A stretch of 64,000 bases of DNA from Dyadobacter jejuensis (GTDB taxonomy: Bacteria; Bacteroidota; Bacteroidia; Cytophagales; Spirosomataceae): NCBI RefSeq assembly GCF_003149085.1, contig NZ_QGDT01000010.1, positions 62,001-126,000 on the forward strand. The letters are read 5' to 3'. Positions 18,639 through 27,732 of this stretch are shown here, one piece after another (the first letter of the stretch is position 1; the number at the start of each line of letters is the position of its first letter). The notes under the pieces were generated by a model. It was not told where the DNA came from, did not search any database, and worked only from the letters and a program-made list of their open reading frames with translations. The translations under genes were made by a program, and so were the position numbers.

Positions 18639-20210
18639 TTACTGTCCAAAGAATACTCCCGCCGACAATTGGACGTTAAGGGATGTGTTTTTGATCTCCG
18701 CCGAATAATAGTCCTGTGCATTATTTAGCACATAAGGAGTAAAAGCAGTTTTATAGGGGCTGAAAGTCGCAGATATATCTAGAAAATATTTGTTATTGCG
18801 AACACCGGCTCCGAACGATGCCAACCAACGATCCCGGTTGACGCCATCGTTTCGACTTAAATATGGGTCAGCCAGGTAGGCCATTCCCGCACGGGCGCGA
18901 AAAACGCCGGTTCTGAACTCCCCTCCAACTCTTACGTTCACCGTGTTTCTGTAAGTGTTTGCGATCTCATTTTTAGTATTGGTTTTGAAGGCACTATTCC
19001 TTTCAGCGCTAAGATCCTTAGTGTTAGCGCCCATCCCGTTATAGCCAATATATTCGATGGTACCGGTAATAAAACCACTTCTATTGATCAAATAGGTGGC
19101 CCCGACGGCTCCCTTAAAGGGGCCCGTCAGCTGATACTTAAAGTCATTAGGAGCCATATCTACAAAGTCGTACGAGGGACTGATCAGGTTGCCATTACCG
19201 TCCGGCACCACACCATCGACAAAAGTCGCTCCAAAATACTGATAAAACGTTTCATTCACCCCCGTGAAGGTGGGAGTAGACAATTGCCCGCCCAGCTGAA
19301 AGCTAGGTGTAACGCGGTACATCATACCCAAGGTAAGGTTCACACCGGTACCACGTACGGTAAGGGAATCGACTTTGGTATTGGAAATAATATCGGGGCT
19401 ATTTAGATATAGGTCGTCATGATAGAAACGATAATCGTATCGAATGCTACTAATCCCCAAATTCCCGCCTACATATAACTTGTCATCGTAGTTCCCTGCA
19501 TAGGCAAAGGACCACTGTGTGGTGGCTCCCTTGGACTCAAAGGTCCCCAACTGATCGACAGCGCTTTCGGCATCGAGGGCAGTCCAGGTATTGGGAACAT
19601 TGGTTTGGGAAGAAGTCGGATTGATCAGGTAAAGTTGGTAATAGGCGGCTGGCACACTATACGCTAAGGGCACGGAGCCATTGCTACCCGCATCAAAATC
19701 GCTCGTTATCTCGTTGATAGAATATTGTTGCGCATTGGCATCTTCTACCACCTGGTCCAAATAGGCGCTGCGATCGTTAACACCAGCGTAAGTAAAACGG
19801 TTAGTAAAAGCTTGCTGCCGGGAGAAAGAGACGCCAAACGTCGACCGCTTCCATTTCCTTTGGAAACTGGGTTGGCTAGTCAGTATCAAACTGGCTTGGC
19901 CGATATTAAAATTCGCCTTGCTGTCGACACTTTCAGTTCCTATATAATTGGTTTTGGTATTGAATGAAGTTACGGCCGGCGAAATGGACAGCTCGGAACG
20001 GTTGTAAAAGCCCAAGCCAGCTGGATTGCCAAAAATATTGCTAGCATCGCCACCCAAGGCGGCATGGTTACCGCCCACCCCTTGAAAGCGTGCGGTCCCG
20101 GTCTGGGCACTTTCAGAATACCTAAAAGCATCTCCGGCATATTGTGCCTTAGCTCCGAAGGCAAAACAACTGAATAAAGAAAGATAAAAATAGTGCTTAA
20201 CTGGCATCAT
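18639..20210 (-). CDS. Outer-membrane beta-barrel protein, FadL/OmpP1-like
   Basis: About 523 residues with a signal peptide (MMPVKHYFYLSLFSCFAFGAKAQ). The early motif GDASNIFGNPAGLGFYNRSELS is the AAA/NPAG pattern of FadL-type hydrophobic-substrate transporters. The rest is rich in alternating aromatic strands with an NVQLSAGVFFGQ ending typical of a barrel. Substrate unknown. An upstream start at 20264 is rejected because it would overlap the terminator of the preceding lipoprotein gene. It may be independently transcribed from the short gap. Confidence 0.75.
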   Translation of the reverse strand: MMPVKHYFYLSLFSCFAFGAKAQYAGDAFRYSESAQTGTARFQGVGGNHAALGGDASNIFGNPAGLGFYNRSELSISPAVTSFNTKTNYIGTESVDSKANFNIGQASLILTSQPSFQRKWKRSTFGVSFSRQQAFTNRFTYAGVNDRSAYLDQVVEDANAQQYSINEITSDFDAGSNGSVPLAYSVPAAYYQLYLINPTSSQTNVPNTWTALDAESAVDQLGTFESKGATTQWSFAYAGNYDDKLYVGGNLGISSIRYDYRFYHDDLYLNSPDIISNTKVDSLTVRGTGVNLTLGMMYRVTPSFQLGGQLSTPTFTGVNETFYQYFGATFVDGVVPDGNGNLISPSYDFVDMAPNDFKYQLTGPFKGAVGATYLINRSGFITGTIEYIGYNGMGANTKDLSAERNSAFKTNTKNEIANTYRNTVNVRVGGEFRTGVFRARAGMAYLADPYLSRNDGVNRDRWLASFGAGVRNNKYFLDISATFSPYKTAFTPYVLNNAQDYYSAEIKNTSLNVQLSAGVFFGQ

Positions 20211-20256
20211 GGCTAAGAATAGATTAAAAAATACGTTTTCGCTTATAAAACGAAAA

Positions 20257-20286
20257 CCCTGCAAAAATAGGATAAATTTTGCAGGG
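20257..20286 (-). terminator. Rho-independent terminator of the low-complexity lipoprotein gene
   Basis: Stem CCCTGCAAAA / TTTTGCAGGG with an AT-rich loop. The minus-strand exit reads GGGTTTTCGTTTT. It lies 39 nt after the stop at 20325 and upstream of the barrel gene. Confidence 0.7.
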
Positions 20287-20324
20287 TAATCGTAGCTTTT
20301 TGTTATAAAACATGCGGTATTATA

Positions 20325-21590
20325 TCATCTGGGCCCCCTGGAAGACGAACGGCTCGAGCCTCCGCTTGATGACGGTGCGCTACTCCTGCTCGGAGCGCTG
20401 TAAGTACGCGTAGGAGCCGTGTACGTTCTGGTGGGCGCCTGATAGGTCCGTTGCTGAGTTGGAGGCGTATAAGACTGAGTCGACCTAGAAGGTGCCGTAT
20501 AAGTCCTGCCATTAGGAGCCGAATTCGTCACCCGAGTTCTGCTACTTGGCGTGCTGTAGCTGGACCTAGAGGCTGGGGAGCTATAAGAACCACTTCTCGA
20601 AGTATTGGTGCTCCGTGGCGCATAATAAGTATTGGCCTCCGAGGCTGTCCTATAGCTACGCGACGAGCTGGACGAAGGAGTGGAAACACTACCTGATGAG
20701 CGACCACCGTAATAGGCATTGGCACGTGTGCTAGAAGCGGCTGCCCTGGAATTAGAATATGCACTGGAATTGACCGTGGCCGAAGAGGCCTGACGTGCAC
20801 TCCTACTAGAGCTAGAATTCACTACAGCATTACCCCTCGAGGAATTAACCGCCGCACTGTTATAGCTGCTTGTGCCCGACCGGGTTGTTCTTGGACCAGC
20901 AGTCCTAAGCCCTACCCTTTCGTAGTTATTGACTACGACCACCGGCCGGCTGTAAGCCCAGGGATTGTACCCGTAGCCATAGCCACCGTAGTATCGGTTG
21001 TACATTCCATATCCCAACATACTACCATAACCGAGCATACTGCTATATCCGAATGGTGAATAAAAGGGGTCATACATGAAAGGATCGTAAAAGCCCATCA
21101 TATTGCCGTACCCGTAGGGAGAATATCCCATCCCATAACCCATGCCGTAGCCAAGAGAGATGGAAGGACGGAAACCAAAACCGCCAAAGCCTAAACGAAA
21201 GCCCATACTGGAACCGGGCCAATAATTGCCCATTCCATAATAAGGATTGGAAAGCCGCGTGGCTTGATTGAAACCATCGGCGAAGCCACTATTATAGCCT
21301 ACCTGGTCGGAAACCCGACGCTGCACGCTTCTGGAAGATAAATAATTCTCATCGTAATAATCGGCCGATCCCGATTGCTGGGACTCATTGCCCACGGCAT
21401 AGTCCGGATTATCATAGCGCGAAAGCTCCTCTGGTACAGCACGTTGGTATCTTTGCACAGACGAGCTGCCCCCTCCGTAAAGGTCATCATAATCCGCGCC
21501 AGATTTGGAAATATAATTATTGGTCGTGCAGCCCAAAGTTCCAAAGAGGGCTAACATGGAAAATAGATTAAATTTATGGAAAATCTTCAT
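20325..21590 (-). CDS. Low-complexity lipoprotein, Gly/Tyr-rich and Ser/Thr/Arg-rich
   Basis: 421 residues. The signal peptide ends in a probable lipobox TLGC (Cys at about residue 21). Region 1 (22-110) is charged and polar. Region 2 (about 115-205) is strongly rich in Gly, Tyr and Met (runs such as YGMGYGMGYSPYGYG). Region 3 (about 220-421) is Ser/Thr/Arg/Ala/Pro-rich with repeated PTRTYTAP-like units. No known domain. It is probably an envelope or surface protein. Composition suggests disorder and self-association. It precedes the FadL-like barrel on the same strand but a terminator separates them. Confidence 0.7.
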   Translation of the reverse strand: MKIFHKFNLFSMLALFGTLGCTTNNYISKSGADYDDLYGGGSSSVQRYQRAVPEELSRYDNPDYAVGNESQQSGSADYYDENYLSSRSVQRRVSDQVGYNSGFADGFNQATRLSNPYYGMGNYWPGSSMGFRLGFGGFGFRPSISLGYGMGYGMGYSPYGYGNMMGFYDPFMYDPFYSPFGYSSMLGYGSMLGYGMYNRYYGGYGYGYNPWAYSRPVVVVNNYERVGLRTAGPRTTRSGTSSYNSAAVNSSRGNAVVNSSSSRSARQASSATVNSSAYSNSRAAASSTRANAYYGGRSSGSVSTPSSSSSRSYRTASEANTYYAPRSTNTSRSGSYSSPASRSSYSTPSSRTRVTNSAPNGRTYTAPSRSTQSYTPPTQQRTYQAPTRTYTAPTRTYSAPSRSSAPSSSGGSSRSSSRGPR

Positions 21591-21698
21591 GGCTGCTTTA
21601 AGATTAAAAGTTCGGTACTAATATACAAAAAATTTATACCCATTATCCTGTTTTAACATCAAAATTAACGCTTTAATTCCAAAGTTAGTATAATAACC

Positions 21699-21706
21699 TA
21701 TCTTTG
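21699..21706 (+). promoter_or_regulatory. Candidate -7 element of proS
   Basis: TATCTTTG matches TAnnTTTG exactly and lies 71 nt before the proS ATG. No convincing -33 TTG. Confidence 0.5.
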
Positions 21707-21777
21707 CATCCAAAAGTCAAAACGACGATCGAACCGCATAATCAGGCGAAATCACTCGAATAATTAATAACCTAAAT

Positions 21778-23253
21778 ATGAGCAAATCCTTACCAAAGCG
21801 TAGTGAAAACTACTCCGAATGGTACAATGAACTGGTAAAAAGGGCCGATTTGGCCGAAAACTCCGCGGTAAGGGGTTGTATGGTAATAAAACCATACGGT
21901 TTTTCTATCTGGGAAAAGATGCAACGCGCACTGGACGATATGTTCAAGGAAACTGGTCATACAAATGCTTATTTCCCCTTATTTATCCCTAAGTCTTACT
22001 TGAGTAAAGAGGCCTCACATGTGGAAGGCTTTGCCAAGGAATGTGCCGTAGTGACCCACTACAGGCTCAAAAACGACCCGAATGGAAAAGGGGTCATTGT
22101 GGACCCGGAAGCCAAGCTAGAGGAAGAACTGATCGTAAGACCTACCTCCGAAACGGTGATCTGGAGCACTTATAAGAATTGGATACAATCCTATAGGGAC
22201 TTGCCTCTACTAATTAACCAGTGGGCCAACGTAGTACGATGGGAAATGCGTACCCGACTGTTCCTGCGGACGGCGGAGTTTTTGTGGCAGGAAGGCCATA
22301 CGGCACATTCCACCGCCGCAGAAGCCATTGCTGAAACCAAGCAAATGCTCGAAGTGTACACCACTTTTGCCCAAGAATGGATGGCCCTTCCCGTACTTAG
22401 AGGGGTTAAAACAGCCAATGAGCGATTTGCTGGGGCGGTGGACACCTACTGTATAGAAGCTCTGATGCAAGATGGTAAAGCCCTACAAGCGGGAACCTCC
22501 CACTTCCTAGGCCAGAACTTCGCAGAGGCATTCGACGTCAAATTCCAGAGTAAAGAGGGTAAGTTGGAGCATGTCTGGGGGACCTCTTGGGGCGTAAGCA
22601 CCCGGCTCATGGGCGCCCTTATTATGGCTCACTCAGACGATAACGGATTGGTGTTGCCTCCGAAGCTAGCCCCTATTCAGGTCGTAATCGTACCTATTTA
22701 TAAGAGCGAAGAGCAACTCCAAGCCATTGCCGACAAGGTAAAACCCATTACCACCGAATTGAAGAAAAGAGGTATCTCCGTCAAATTCGACGATAATGAT
22801 GCTTTCAAACCCGGTTATAAATTTGCCGAATATGAACTTAAAGGCGTGCCTGTCCGCCTCGCCATCGGAGCTAGGGACCTCGAGAACAATACCGTTGAGG
22901 TGGCACGAAGAGATACAAAAACCAAAGAAACAGTGGTATTGGATGGAATTGTAGACCATATTAGCGACCTACTCGACGACATTCAATTATCCATTTATAA
23001 TAAGGCCTTGGCTTTCAAAGAGGAGAATACTACATCCGTAGACAGCTATGAGGAGTTCAAGCGCGTATTAGATGAAAAAGGCGGATTCGTTTTGGCCCAT
23101 TGGGATGGGACTTCCGAAACAGAAGAGCAAATCAAGGAAGAGACTAAAGCTACCATTCGTTGCATTCCCCTTGACCAAAAGCAAGAAGACGGGGTATGTT
23201 TTTATTCCGGTAAGCCATCGAAAGGAAGGGTAGTATTTGCTCGGGCATATTAA
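21778..23253 (+). CDS. proS: Prolyl-tRNA synthetase, short (archaeal/eukaryotic-type) form
   Basis: Charges tRNA-Pro with proline. 491 residues, matching ProS type 3, which lacks the editing insertion of the long bacterial form. Class II core: motif 2 region around [19 protein letters not shown], motif 3 near [16 protein letters not shown], anticodon-binding domain from about residue 300 ([16 protein letters not shown]), and the usual C-terminal zinc-binding-like domain ending FARAY. This type is the norm in many Bacteroidota. Assignment is secure. Confidence 0.95.
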   Translation: MSKSLPKRSENYSEWYNELVKRADLAENSAVRGCMVIKPYGFSIWEKMQRALDDMFKETGHTNAYFPLFIPKSYLSKEASHVEGFAKECAVVTHYRLKNDPNGKGVIVDPEAKLEEELIVRPTSETVIWSTYKNWIQSYRDLPLLINQWANVVRWEMRTRLFLRTAEFLWQEGHTAHSTAAEAIAETKQMLEVYTTFAQEWMALPVLRGVKTANERFAGAVDTYCIEALMQDGKALQAGTSHFLGQNFAEAFDVKFQSKEGKLEHVWGTSWGVSTRLMGALIMAHSDDNGLVLPPKLAPIQVVIVPIYKSEEQLQAIADKVKPITTELKKRGISVKFDDNDAFKPGYKFAEYELKGVPVRLAIGARDLENNTVEVARRDTKTKETVVLDGIVDHISDLLDDIQLSIYNKALAFKEENTTSVDSYEEFKRVLDEKGGFVLAHWDGTSETEEQIKEETKATIRCIPLDQKQEDGVCFYSGKPSKGRVVFARAY

Positions 23254-23327
23254 TTTTAAGACTTTTGTATACCGGACGGCCGACGGGTTATATTTTTTTC
23301 GGTCGAGATACTAAACATTTTTTACTT

Positions 23328-23762
23328 ATGAAACAGGCGCAAGCAGGTGATACCGTTCATGTTCATTACAAAGGAACACTAACTGATGGCCAACTTTTTG
23401 ACTCATCGGAAGGACGTGAACCACTTAGCTTTCAATTGGGAAGCGGCATGGTGATTAAAGGATTTGACGACGGCGTTACTGGAATGGCCATTGGCGAAAA
23501 AAAGACCATTAATATTCCAAATATGGAAGCCTATGGTCCCGTTAATGAGGAAATGGTGATTAAATTCCCTAAGGCACAAATTCCTGCCGATATACCATTG
23601 GAAATAGGTAGCTCCTTGAACATGCACCAAGAAGGTAACGGTCAAACGGTACAGGTCATTGTCAAAGAGGTAGGTGATGAATTTGTAGTTCTTGATGCCA
23701 ATCACCCTTTGGCGGGTAAGGACTTGATTTTTGAACTTGAATTGGTAAGCATAGCCGAGTAA
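23328..23762 (+). CDS. SlyD-like FKBP-type peptidyl-prolyl isomerase
   Basis: 144 residues: an FKBP domain (VHVHYKGTLTDGQLFDSS, then GMVIKGFDDGVTGM) interrupted by an insert-in-flap chaperone domain at about 65-125, ending DANHPLAGKDLIFELEL, as in SlyD. It helps folding of cytosolic proteins. The His-rich metal tail of E. coli SlyD is absent. The ATG at 23328 (MKQAQAGDTV) is chosen. A frame open from 23265 adds 21 residues unlike the family. Ends at a shared terminator with the AlbA_2 gene. Confidence 0.9.
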   Translation: MKQAQAGDTVHVHYKGTLTDGQLFDSSEGREPLSFQLGSGMVIKGFDDGVTGMAIGEKKTINIPNMEAYGPVNEEMVIKFPKAQIPADIPLEIGSSLNMHQEGNGQTVQVIVKEVGDEFVVLDANHPLAGKDLIFELELVSIAE

Positions 23763-23782
23763 TACCGCGGCAAGCCAGTATT

Positions 23783-23813
23783 AAGAAGGCGCATGGTTTC
23801 ATGCGCCTTCTTT
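23783..23813. terminator. Bidirectional rho-independent terminator
   Basis: Stem GAAGGCGCATG / CATGCGCCTTC with loop GTTT, flanked by AAG and CTTTC. It serves the FKBP gene and, on the other strand, the AlbA_2 gene. Confidence 0.85.
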
Positions 23814-24439
23814 CATTCCGACCATTTTAGGCTGTACTCTCCCGCTTTAGACACTTTCAATAGTATTTGCTTCTCCGCTAAGTTATTCAGCATTCTTTCT
23901 GCCCTTTTTTCCGAAATATTAATCACCCGACTAAATGCCTTGGGGTTAATCGTATCATTCTCTTTCAATAAGTTGATGAGCGTCTTTACATGCCTAGTGG
24001 TGAGTAGCTTTTCAGTATCTGCGTCCACTTCCCCAGCCATGAGTAACCTGGGGATGGGAATACTCTTGTCCTTTACCCGAACATAGATAATCCGTTCCTG
24101 TTTTTCATTGATCAGGTAATGCGGTTTCTGATCACTTTCGGGAATTTCCACTCTTAGAATCGTTTTACCCTCTATTTTAGGGGATTTGATGCGCACGGCC
24201 ATCGGCGGATCGATTAGTTGCGTTACAATACGCTCCAACTTACGGAGTTCGTTTAGTTCGGAAGGAACCCCTACGATCTCCCCCTTATCCCCAATTCCAA
24301 TCAACAACACCCCACCTGAAGTGTTGGCAAAGGAGTTAATGGTTTTAGCGATTTTATAAACGCTATCGATTTTGCGCTTAAATTCTATACAGAGGCCTTC
24401 CCCTGATTTGATAAGTTGGATCGTCGTTTGCTGTTTCAA
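23813..24439 (-). CDS. Schlafen AlbA_2 domain protein with C-terminal winged helix
   Basis: 208 residues. The AlbA_2 domain covers about 1-115, with the hallmark LCIEFKRKID, then NSFANTSGGVLLIGIGDKG and EIVGV. Such domains occur in putative nucleic-acid-binding or divergent ATPase proteins. Residues about 145-205 look like a winged helix (LLKENDTINPKAFSRVI...). The start is TTG, overlapping the dprA stop as TTGA, so translation is coupled to dprA; no in-frame ATG could replace it without losing the conserved start. Function unknown; the tight link to dprA suggests a role in DNA uptake or processing. Confidence 0.75.
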   Translation of the reverse strand: MKQQTTIQLIKSGEGLCIEFKRKIDSVYKIAKTINSFANTSGGVLLIGIGDKGEIVGVPSELNELRKLERIVTQLIDPPMAVRIKSPKIEGKTILRVEIPESDQKPHYLINEKQERIIYVRVKDKSIPIPRLLMAGEVDADTEKLLTTRHVKTLINLLKENDTINPKAFSRVINISEKRAERMLNNLAEKQILLKVSKAGEYSLKWSE

Positions 24440-25569
24440 ATTAAGCCATATTTTTTACCAGGTAAGGATTTAACCATTCCCTGAAATTCAAGACTGAGTA
24501 AAATATTCGCCAGTGTGTTCAGATGTAGGCCACTTTGCCAGGCGATTTCGTCGAGCTGCATCGGTCCGTGCTGGTAGAGCATCGACAACACCTGCCCTTC
24601 ATTTTGACTAAACCCATCAAAAACTCCCTGTTGCCCCCCTATGGTGGCATTTAAATCGAATAATTCGGGATCCATTCTTTCATGCCATCCCAAAGCCAAG
24701 GCCATATCTTCGACGGCTGTAAACAACGAGGCCTTGTTGTCCCGAATCAAAGCATTACAGCCCTCCGAATGGGCCTGTCCCAGATTGCCCGGCACGGCAT
24801 ACACCTCCCGATGGTAATTTAAGGAAAACTCCACGGTTATCATGCTTCCCCCTTTTAAGCCAGATTCTACAACGATGGTAACGTCGGCCAGTCCGGCAAT
24901 AATACGATTTCTTGCTGGGAAACGCATAAAATCTGGCCGGGTCATTAAGGCATTCTCGGTGACGATGCCTCCACGTACCATCATTTCCTGAGTCGATTTT
25001 ATATGTGCTTCTGGATATATGACATTAAGCCCGCTGGCCAACACCCCTATCGTAGACAGATTGTGCTTCACACAGGCCCTATGGGCGGTAATGTCCACAC
25101 CATAAGCCAAGCCACTGATCACCGTGGCGTCGTAAGGTGACAGATCCCGGACTATGGCCTCCGTCACCCGCTTACCATAGTCGCTGATTTGCCGTGTACC
25201 TACAATTCCGACCGAAAGCCCCCTGTTAAAATCCACGTTGCCCCGCGAATAAAGGACTATTGGCGCATCATAGAGGGGCTTTAATCTGGTAGGATAAGTT
25301 GCATCCATGTAAAAATGTAAATGCGTCCCCGATTTTAGACAGGTGTTATACTCTTGCTCGCCAAACGCTATTCCCGACTTGAGCCTGATCGTTCGGGCCA
25401 TTTTTTCCCCTACACCCGGAATTTTCAGTAGTTTACGGGATTCGCTGGCGAACACTTTCTGGGCACTTCCACAATAACTTATAAGTTGCCTTACGGTAAT
25501 AGCCCCTATCCCCGGCGTGTGCATCAATGCTAAGGTACATATTTTCTCTTCCTCCGATAAGTGTACCAT
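24436..25569 (-). CDS. dprA: DNA-processing protein DprA (Smf)
   Basis: Binds incoming single-stranded DNA during transformation and loads RecA. 377 residues: N-terminal SAM/helix-hairpin-helix part (about 1-70, with PGIGAITVRQL and KIPGVGEKMA), a Rossmann-like DprA core with GIVGTRQISDYG and VISGLAYGVDITAHRA (about 120-165), FPARNRIIAGL, and a C-terminal winged helix (about 315-377). Overlaps the downstream AlbA_2 gene by 4 nt. Divergent from the GH13 gene. Confidence 0.94.
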   Translation of the reverse strand: MVHLSEEEKICTLALMHTPGIGAITVRQLISYCGSAQKVFASESRKLLKIPGVGEKMARTIRLKSGIAFGEQEYNTCLKSGTHLHFYMDATYPTRLKPLYDAPIVLYSRGNVDFNRGLSVGIVGTRQISDYGKRVTEAIVRDLSPYDATVISGLAYGVDITAHRACVKHNLSTIGVLASGLNVIYPEAHIKSTQEMMVRGGIVTENALMTRPDFMRFPARNRIIAGLADVTIVVESGLKGGSMITVEFSLNYHREVYAVPGNLGQAHSEGCNALIRDNKASLFTAVEDMALALGWHERMDPELFDLNATIGGQQGVFDGFSQNEGQVLSMLYQHGPMQLDEIAWQSGLHLNTLANILLSLEFQGMVKSLPGKKYGLI

Positions 25570-25713
25570 GGCCCTTCATCATTTGGTGAGCAAAACATAC
25601 GGACAATTCCCCAACAAAACCTCCCCAATTACCCTAAATGGGGTTGGCACAAGAATTATAAGAACAAAACCGTATCATGTCAGTAAAAATAGCAATAATC
25701 TTCAGATGGCACT

Positions 25714-27534
25714 ATGAAAACAATAGATAATGATGTTGTAGAATCGGAAATTGGCGACTACGGAATGGGTGCCACTTGCCTACCACAAGGGGTATATTTT
25801 AAAGTATGGGCCCCGCACGCCGAAGCGGTAGCTGTAGTCGGCTCATTTAACGAATGGAATCCTGACAGCCATCCCCTACAGCCCACTGGAAATGGGCATT
25901 GGGAAGCCTTAGTAGATGGAGCCCAAGAAGGCGATGAGTATAAGTTCCACATTAAAACTGCCGACAACAGTTTTACAAAAAATGATCCGTACGCAGCTAA
26001 AGTAACCAATTCGGTAGGTAATAGCGTGGTATACCACCAGGGCCATTTCGATTGGGAAGACGACACCTTCACCATTCCGGCGTGGCATGAGCTGGTCATT
26101 TATGAAATGCATGTAGGCACCTTTCATGTTAAAGAAGAAGGCCGGGTGGGCAATTTTTCCAGCGCCATTGAAAGGCTCCCCTACTTGAAAGAAATGGGCT
26201 TCAATGCCATAGAGCTTATGCCATGTTCGGAGTTTGCAGGAGATAAATCCTGGGGCTATAACCCTTCCAACCTCTTTGCGATCGAATCGGACTATGGCGG
26301 CCCCGATGGATTGAAAGCCTTCGTAAAAGCGGCACATCAGTCGGGAATGGCCGTGATCCTCGATGTGGTATACAACCACCTAGGGCCATCGGACCTTGAC
26401 CTTTGGCAGTTTGACGGTTGGAATGAAAATGGGCAAGGCGGCATTTATTTCTATAACGACTGGAAAGCCGAGACGCCCTGGGGAAACACCAGGCCCGACT
26501 ATGGTCGACAGGAGGTGCGCCAGTACCTTTTCGACAATGCCATGTTCTGGCTAGAACATTACCATATCGATGGCCTTCGCATGGATATGGTACCCTATAT
26601 TAGAAACGTAAAGGCCGACGGAAATCCTGGCAACGACATAGAGGATGGTATCTCGCTGATTCGGTGGATCAATGGCGAAATACGATCACGTTTCCCCAAT
26701 CATATCACCATTGCCGAAGATATGCATGCCTTGGATTTTATTACCCAGTCGACCGATGGCGGTGGCCTAGGCTATGGCTCCCAATGGGATGCGACCTTCG
26801 TGCATAATATCAGGGAGGCGATCATTACCCAGCAAGATGAAGATCGGAATATGGAAGCCGTCGAACGCGCCATACTACAACGCTATAACGACAATGCCTT
26901 CGAAAGGATTATCTATACCGAATCGCACGATGAAGTGGCCAATGGCCAGGCCAGAGTGGCTGAAGAAATAGCCGTGGACGATGTAAATAATTGGTACTCC
27001 AAAAAACGAGCCGCATTAGGGGTTGCCTTAGTGCTCACCTGCCCCGGAATTCCCATGATATTTCAGGGCCAACCCCTATTGGAAGATCGATGGTTCTCCG
27101 ATACCGACCCATTGGATTGGTCCAGACTCGAAGCTTTCAGTGGGTTTGTTCAGCTGCACAAGGAACTCATTCATTTGCGAAGAAACTGGTTTGGCGTTAC
27201 CAAGGGGCTACAAGGGCAGCATACTGATATCATTAGGGTGGATCAAGATCATAAGGTAGTGGTGATCCATCGATATAGTGAAGGTGGCCCCAAAGACAGT
27301 GTCGTCGTTGCTTATAATTTTTCAATTTCCAACTATGAAGACTATAAGGTAGGCTTTCCCGCTACGGGCGAATGGAAACTACGGTTCAATAGCGATGAAA
27401 AAAAGTATGATCCGCATTTCAACAATATTGCCCGGCACGACCTTGAAGCCTGGGAAGGAGCGTATGACGCACTCCCTGCCTATGTATCGATGAATCTCCC
27501 CCCCTATTCGGCCCTTATATTCTCACAAGAGTGA
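25714..27534 (+). CDS. GH13 alpha-glucan enzyme, probably 1,4-alpha-glucan branching type
   Basis: 606 residues. An N-terminal CBM48-like domain (about 20-105) is followed by a GH13 barrel with all four conserved regions: DVVYNH, GLRMD (nucleophile Asp291), IAED (acid Glu335) and ESHDE (Asp406), then a C-terminal all-beta domain (about 505-606). The SHDEV form and the domain order favour a glycogen branching enzyme. The DVVYNHLGPSD stretch also resembles trehalohydrolases, so the activity is not settled. No other glycogen genes are near. No signal peptide, so cytosolic. Confidence 0.8.
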   Translation: MKTIDNDVVESEIGDYGMGATCLPQGVYFKVWAPHAEAVAVVGSFNEWNPDSHPLQPTGNGHWEALVDGAQEGDEYKFHIKTADNSFTKNDPYAAKVTNSVGNSVVYHQGHFDWEDDTFTIPAWHELVIYEMHVGTFHVKEEGRVGNFSSAIERLPYLKEMGFNAIELMPCSEFAGDKSWGYNPSNLFAIESDYGGPDGLKAFVKAAHQSGMAVILDVVYNHLGPSDLDLWQFDGWNENGQGGIYFYNDWKAETPWGNTRPDYGRQEVRQYLFDNAMFWLEHYHIDGLRMDMVPYIRNVKADGNPGNDIEDGISLIRWINGEIRSRFPNHITIAEDMHALDFITQSTDGGGLGYGSQWDATFVHNIREAIITQQDEDRNMEAVERAILQRYNDNAFERIIYTESHDEVANGQARVAEEIAVDDVNNWYSKKRAALGVALVLTCPGIPMIFQGQPLLEDRWFSDTDPLDWSRLEAFSGFVQLHKELIHLRRNWFGVTKGLQGQHTDIIRVDQDHKVVVIHRYSEGGPKDSVVVAYNFSISNYEDYKVGFPATGEWKLRFNSDEKKYDPHFNNIARHDLEAWEGAYDALPAYVSMNLPPYSALIFSQE

Positions 27535-27560
27535 ATGAAGGCCAATAGGCTATAATATTC

Positions 27561-27593
27561 GGAACCAGCACAATACGATCTTGCGCTGGTTCC
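27561..27593 (+). terminator. Hairpin after the GH13 gene
   Basis: GGAACCAGCaCAA / TTGcGCTGGTTCC, 12 of 13 pairs, 7-nt loop. No T run follows, so either a weak terminator or an mRNA 3' end stabiliser. Confidence 0.5.
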
Positions 27594-27640
27594 TATTCAA
27601 TAGACATCCATGCTCAACTATAAGGCTTAAATATAATTCT

Positions 27641-27673
27641 TTTTGATATATAATGTTTAATTATATATCAAAA
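27641..27673. repeat. Perfect 14-bp AT-rich inverted repeat
   Basis: ttttgatatataat (27641-27654) and attatatatcaaaa (27660-27673) pair perfectly around a 5-nt loop. It lies between two GC-rich hairpins in the gap between convergent genes. Confidence 0.7.
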
Positions 27674-27681
27674 TTTAACCT

Positions 27682-27710
27682 AAAAAAACCCCGGCCAGCG
27701 GGGTTTTTAA
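27682..27710. terminator. Bidirectional rho-independent terminator
   Basis: AAAAAAACCCCG, short loop, CGGGGTTTTT. It sits 23 nt after the lepB stop and also blocks plus-strand readthrough from the GH13 gene. Confidence 0.8.
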
Positions 27711-27732
27711 GTTTATATCTGTTAACTATTGC

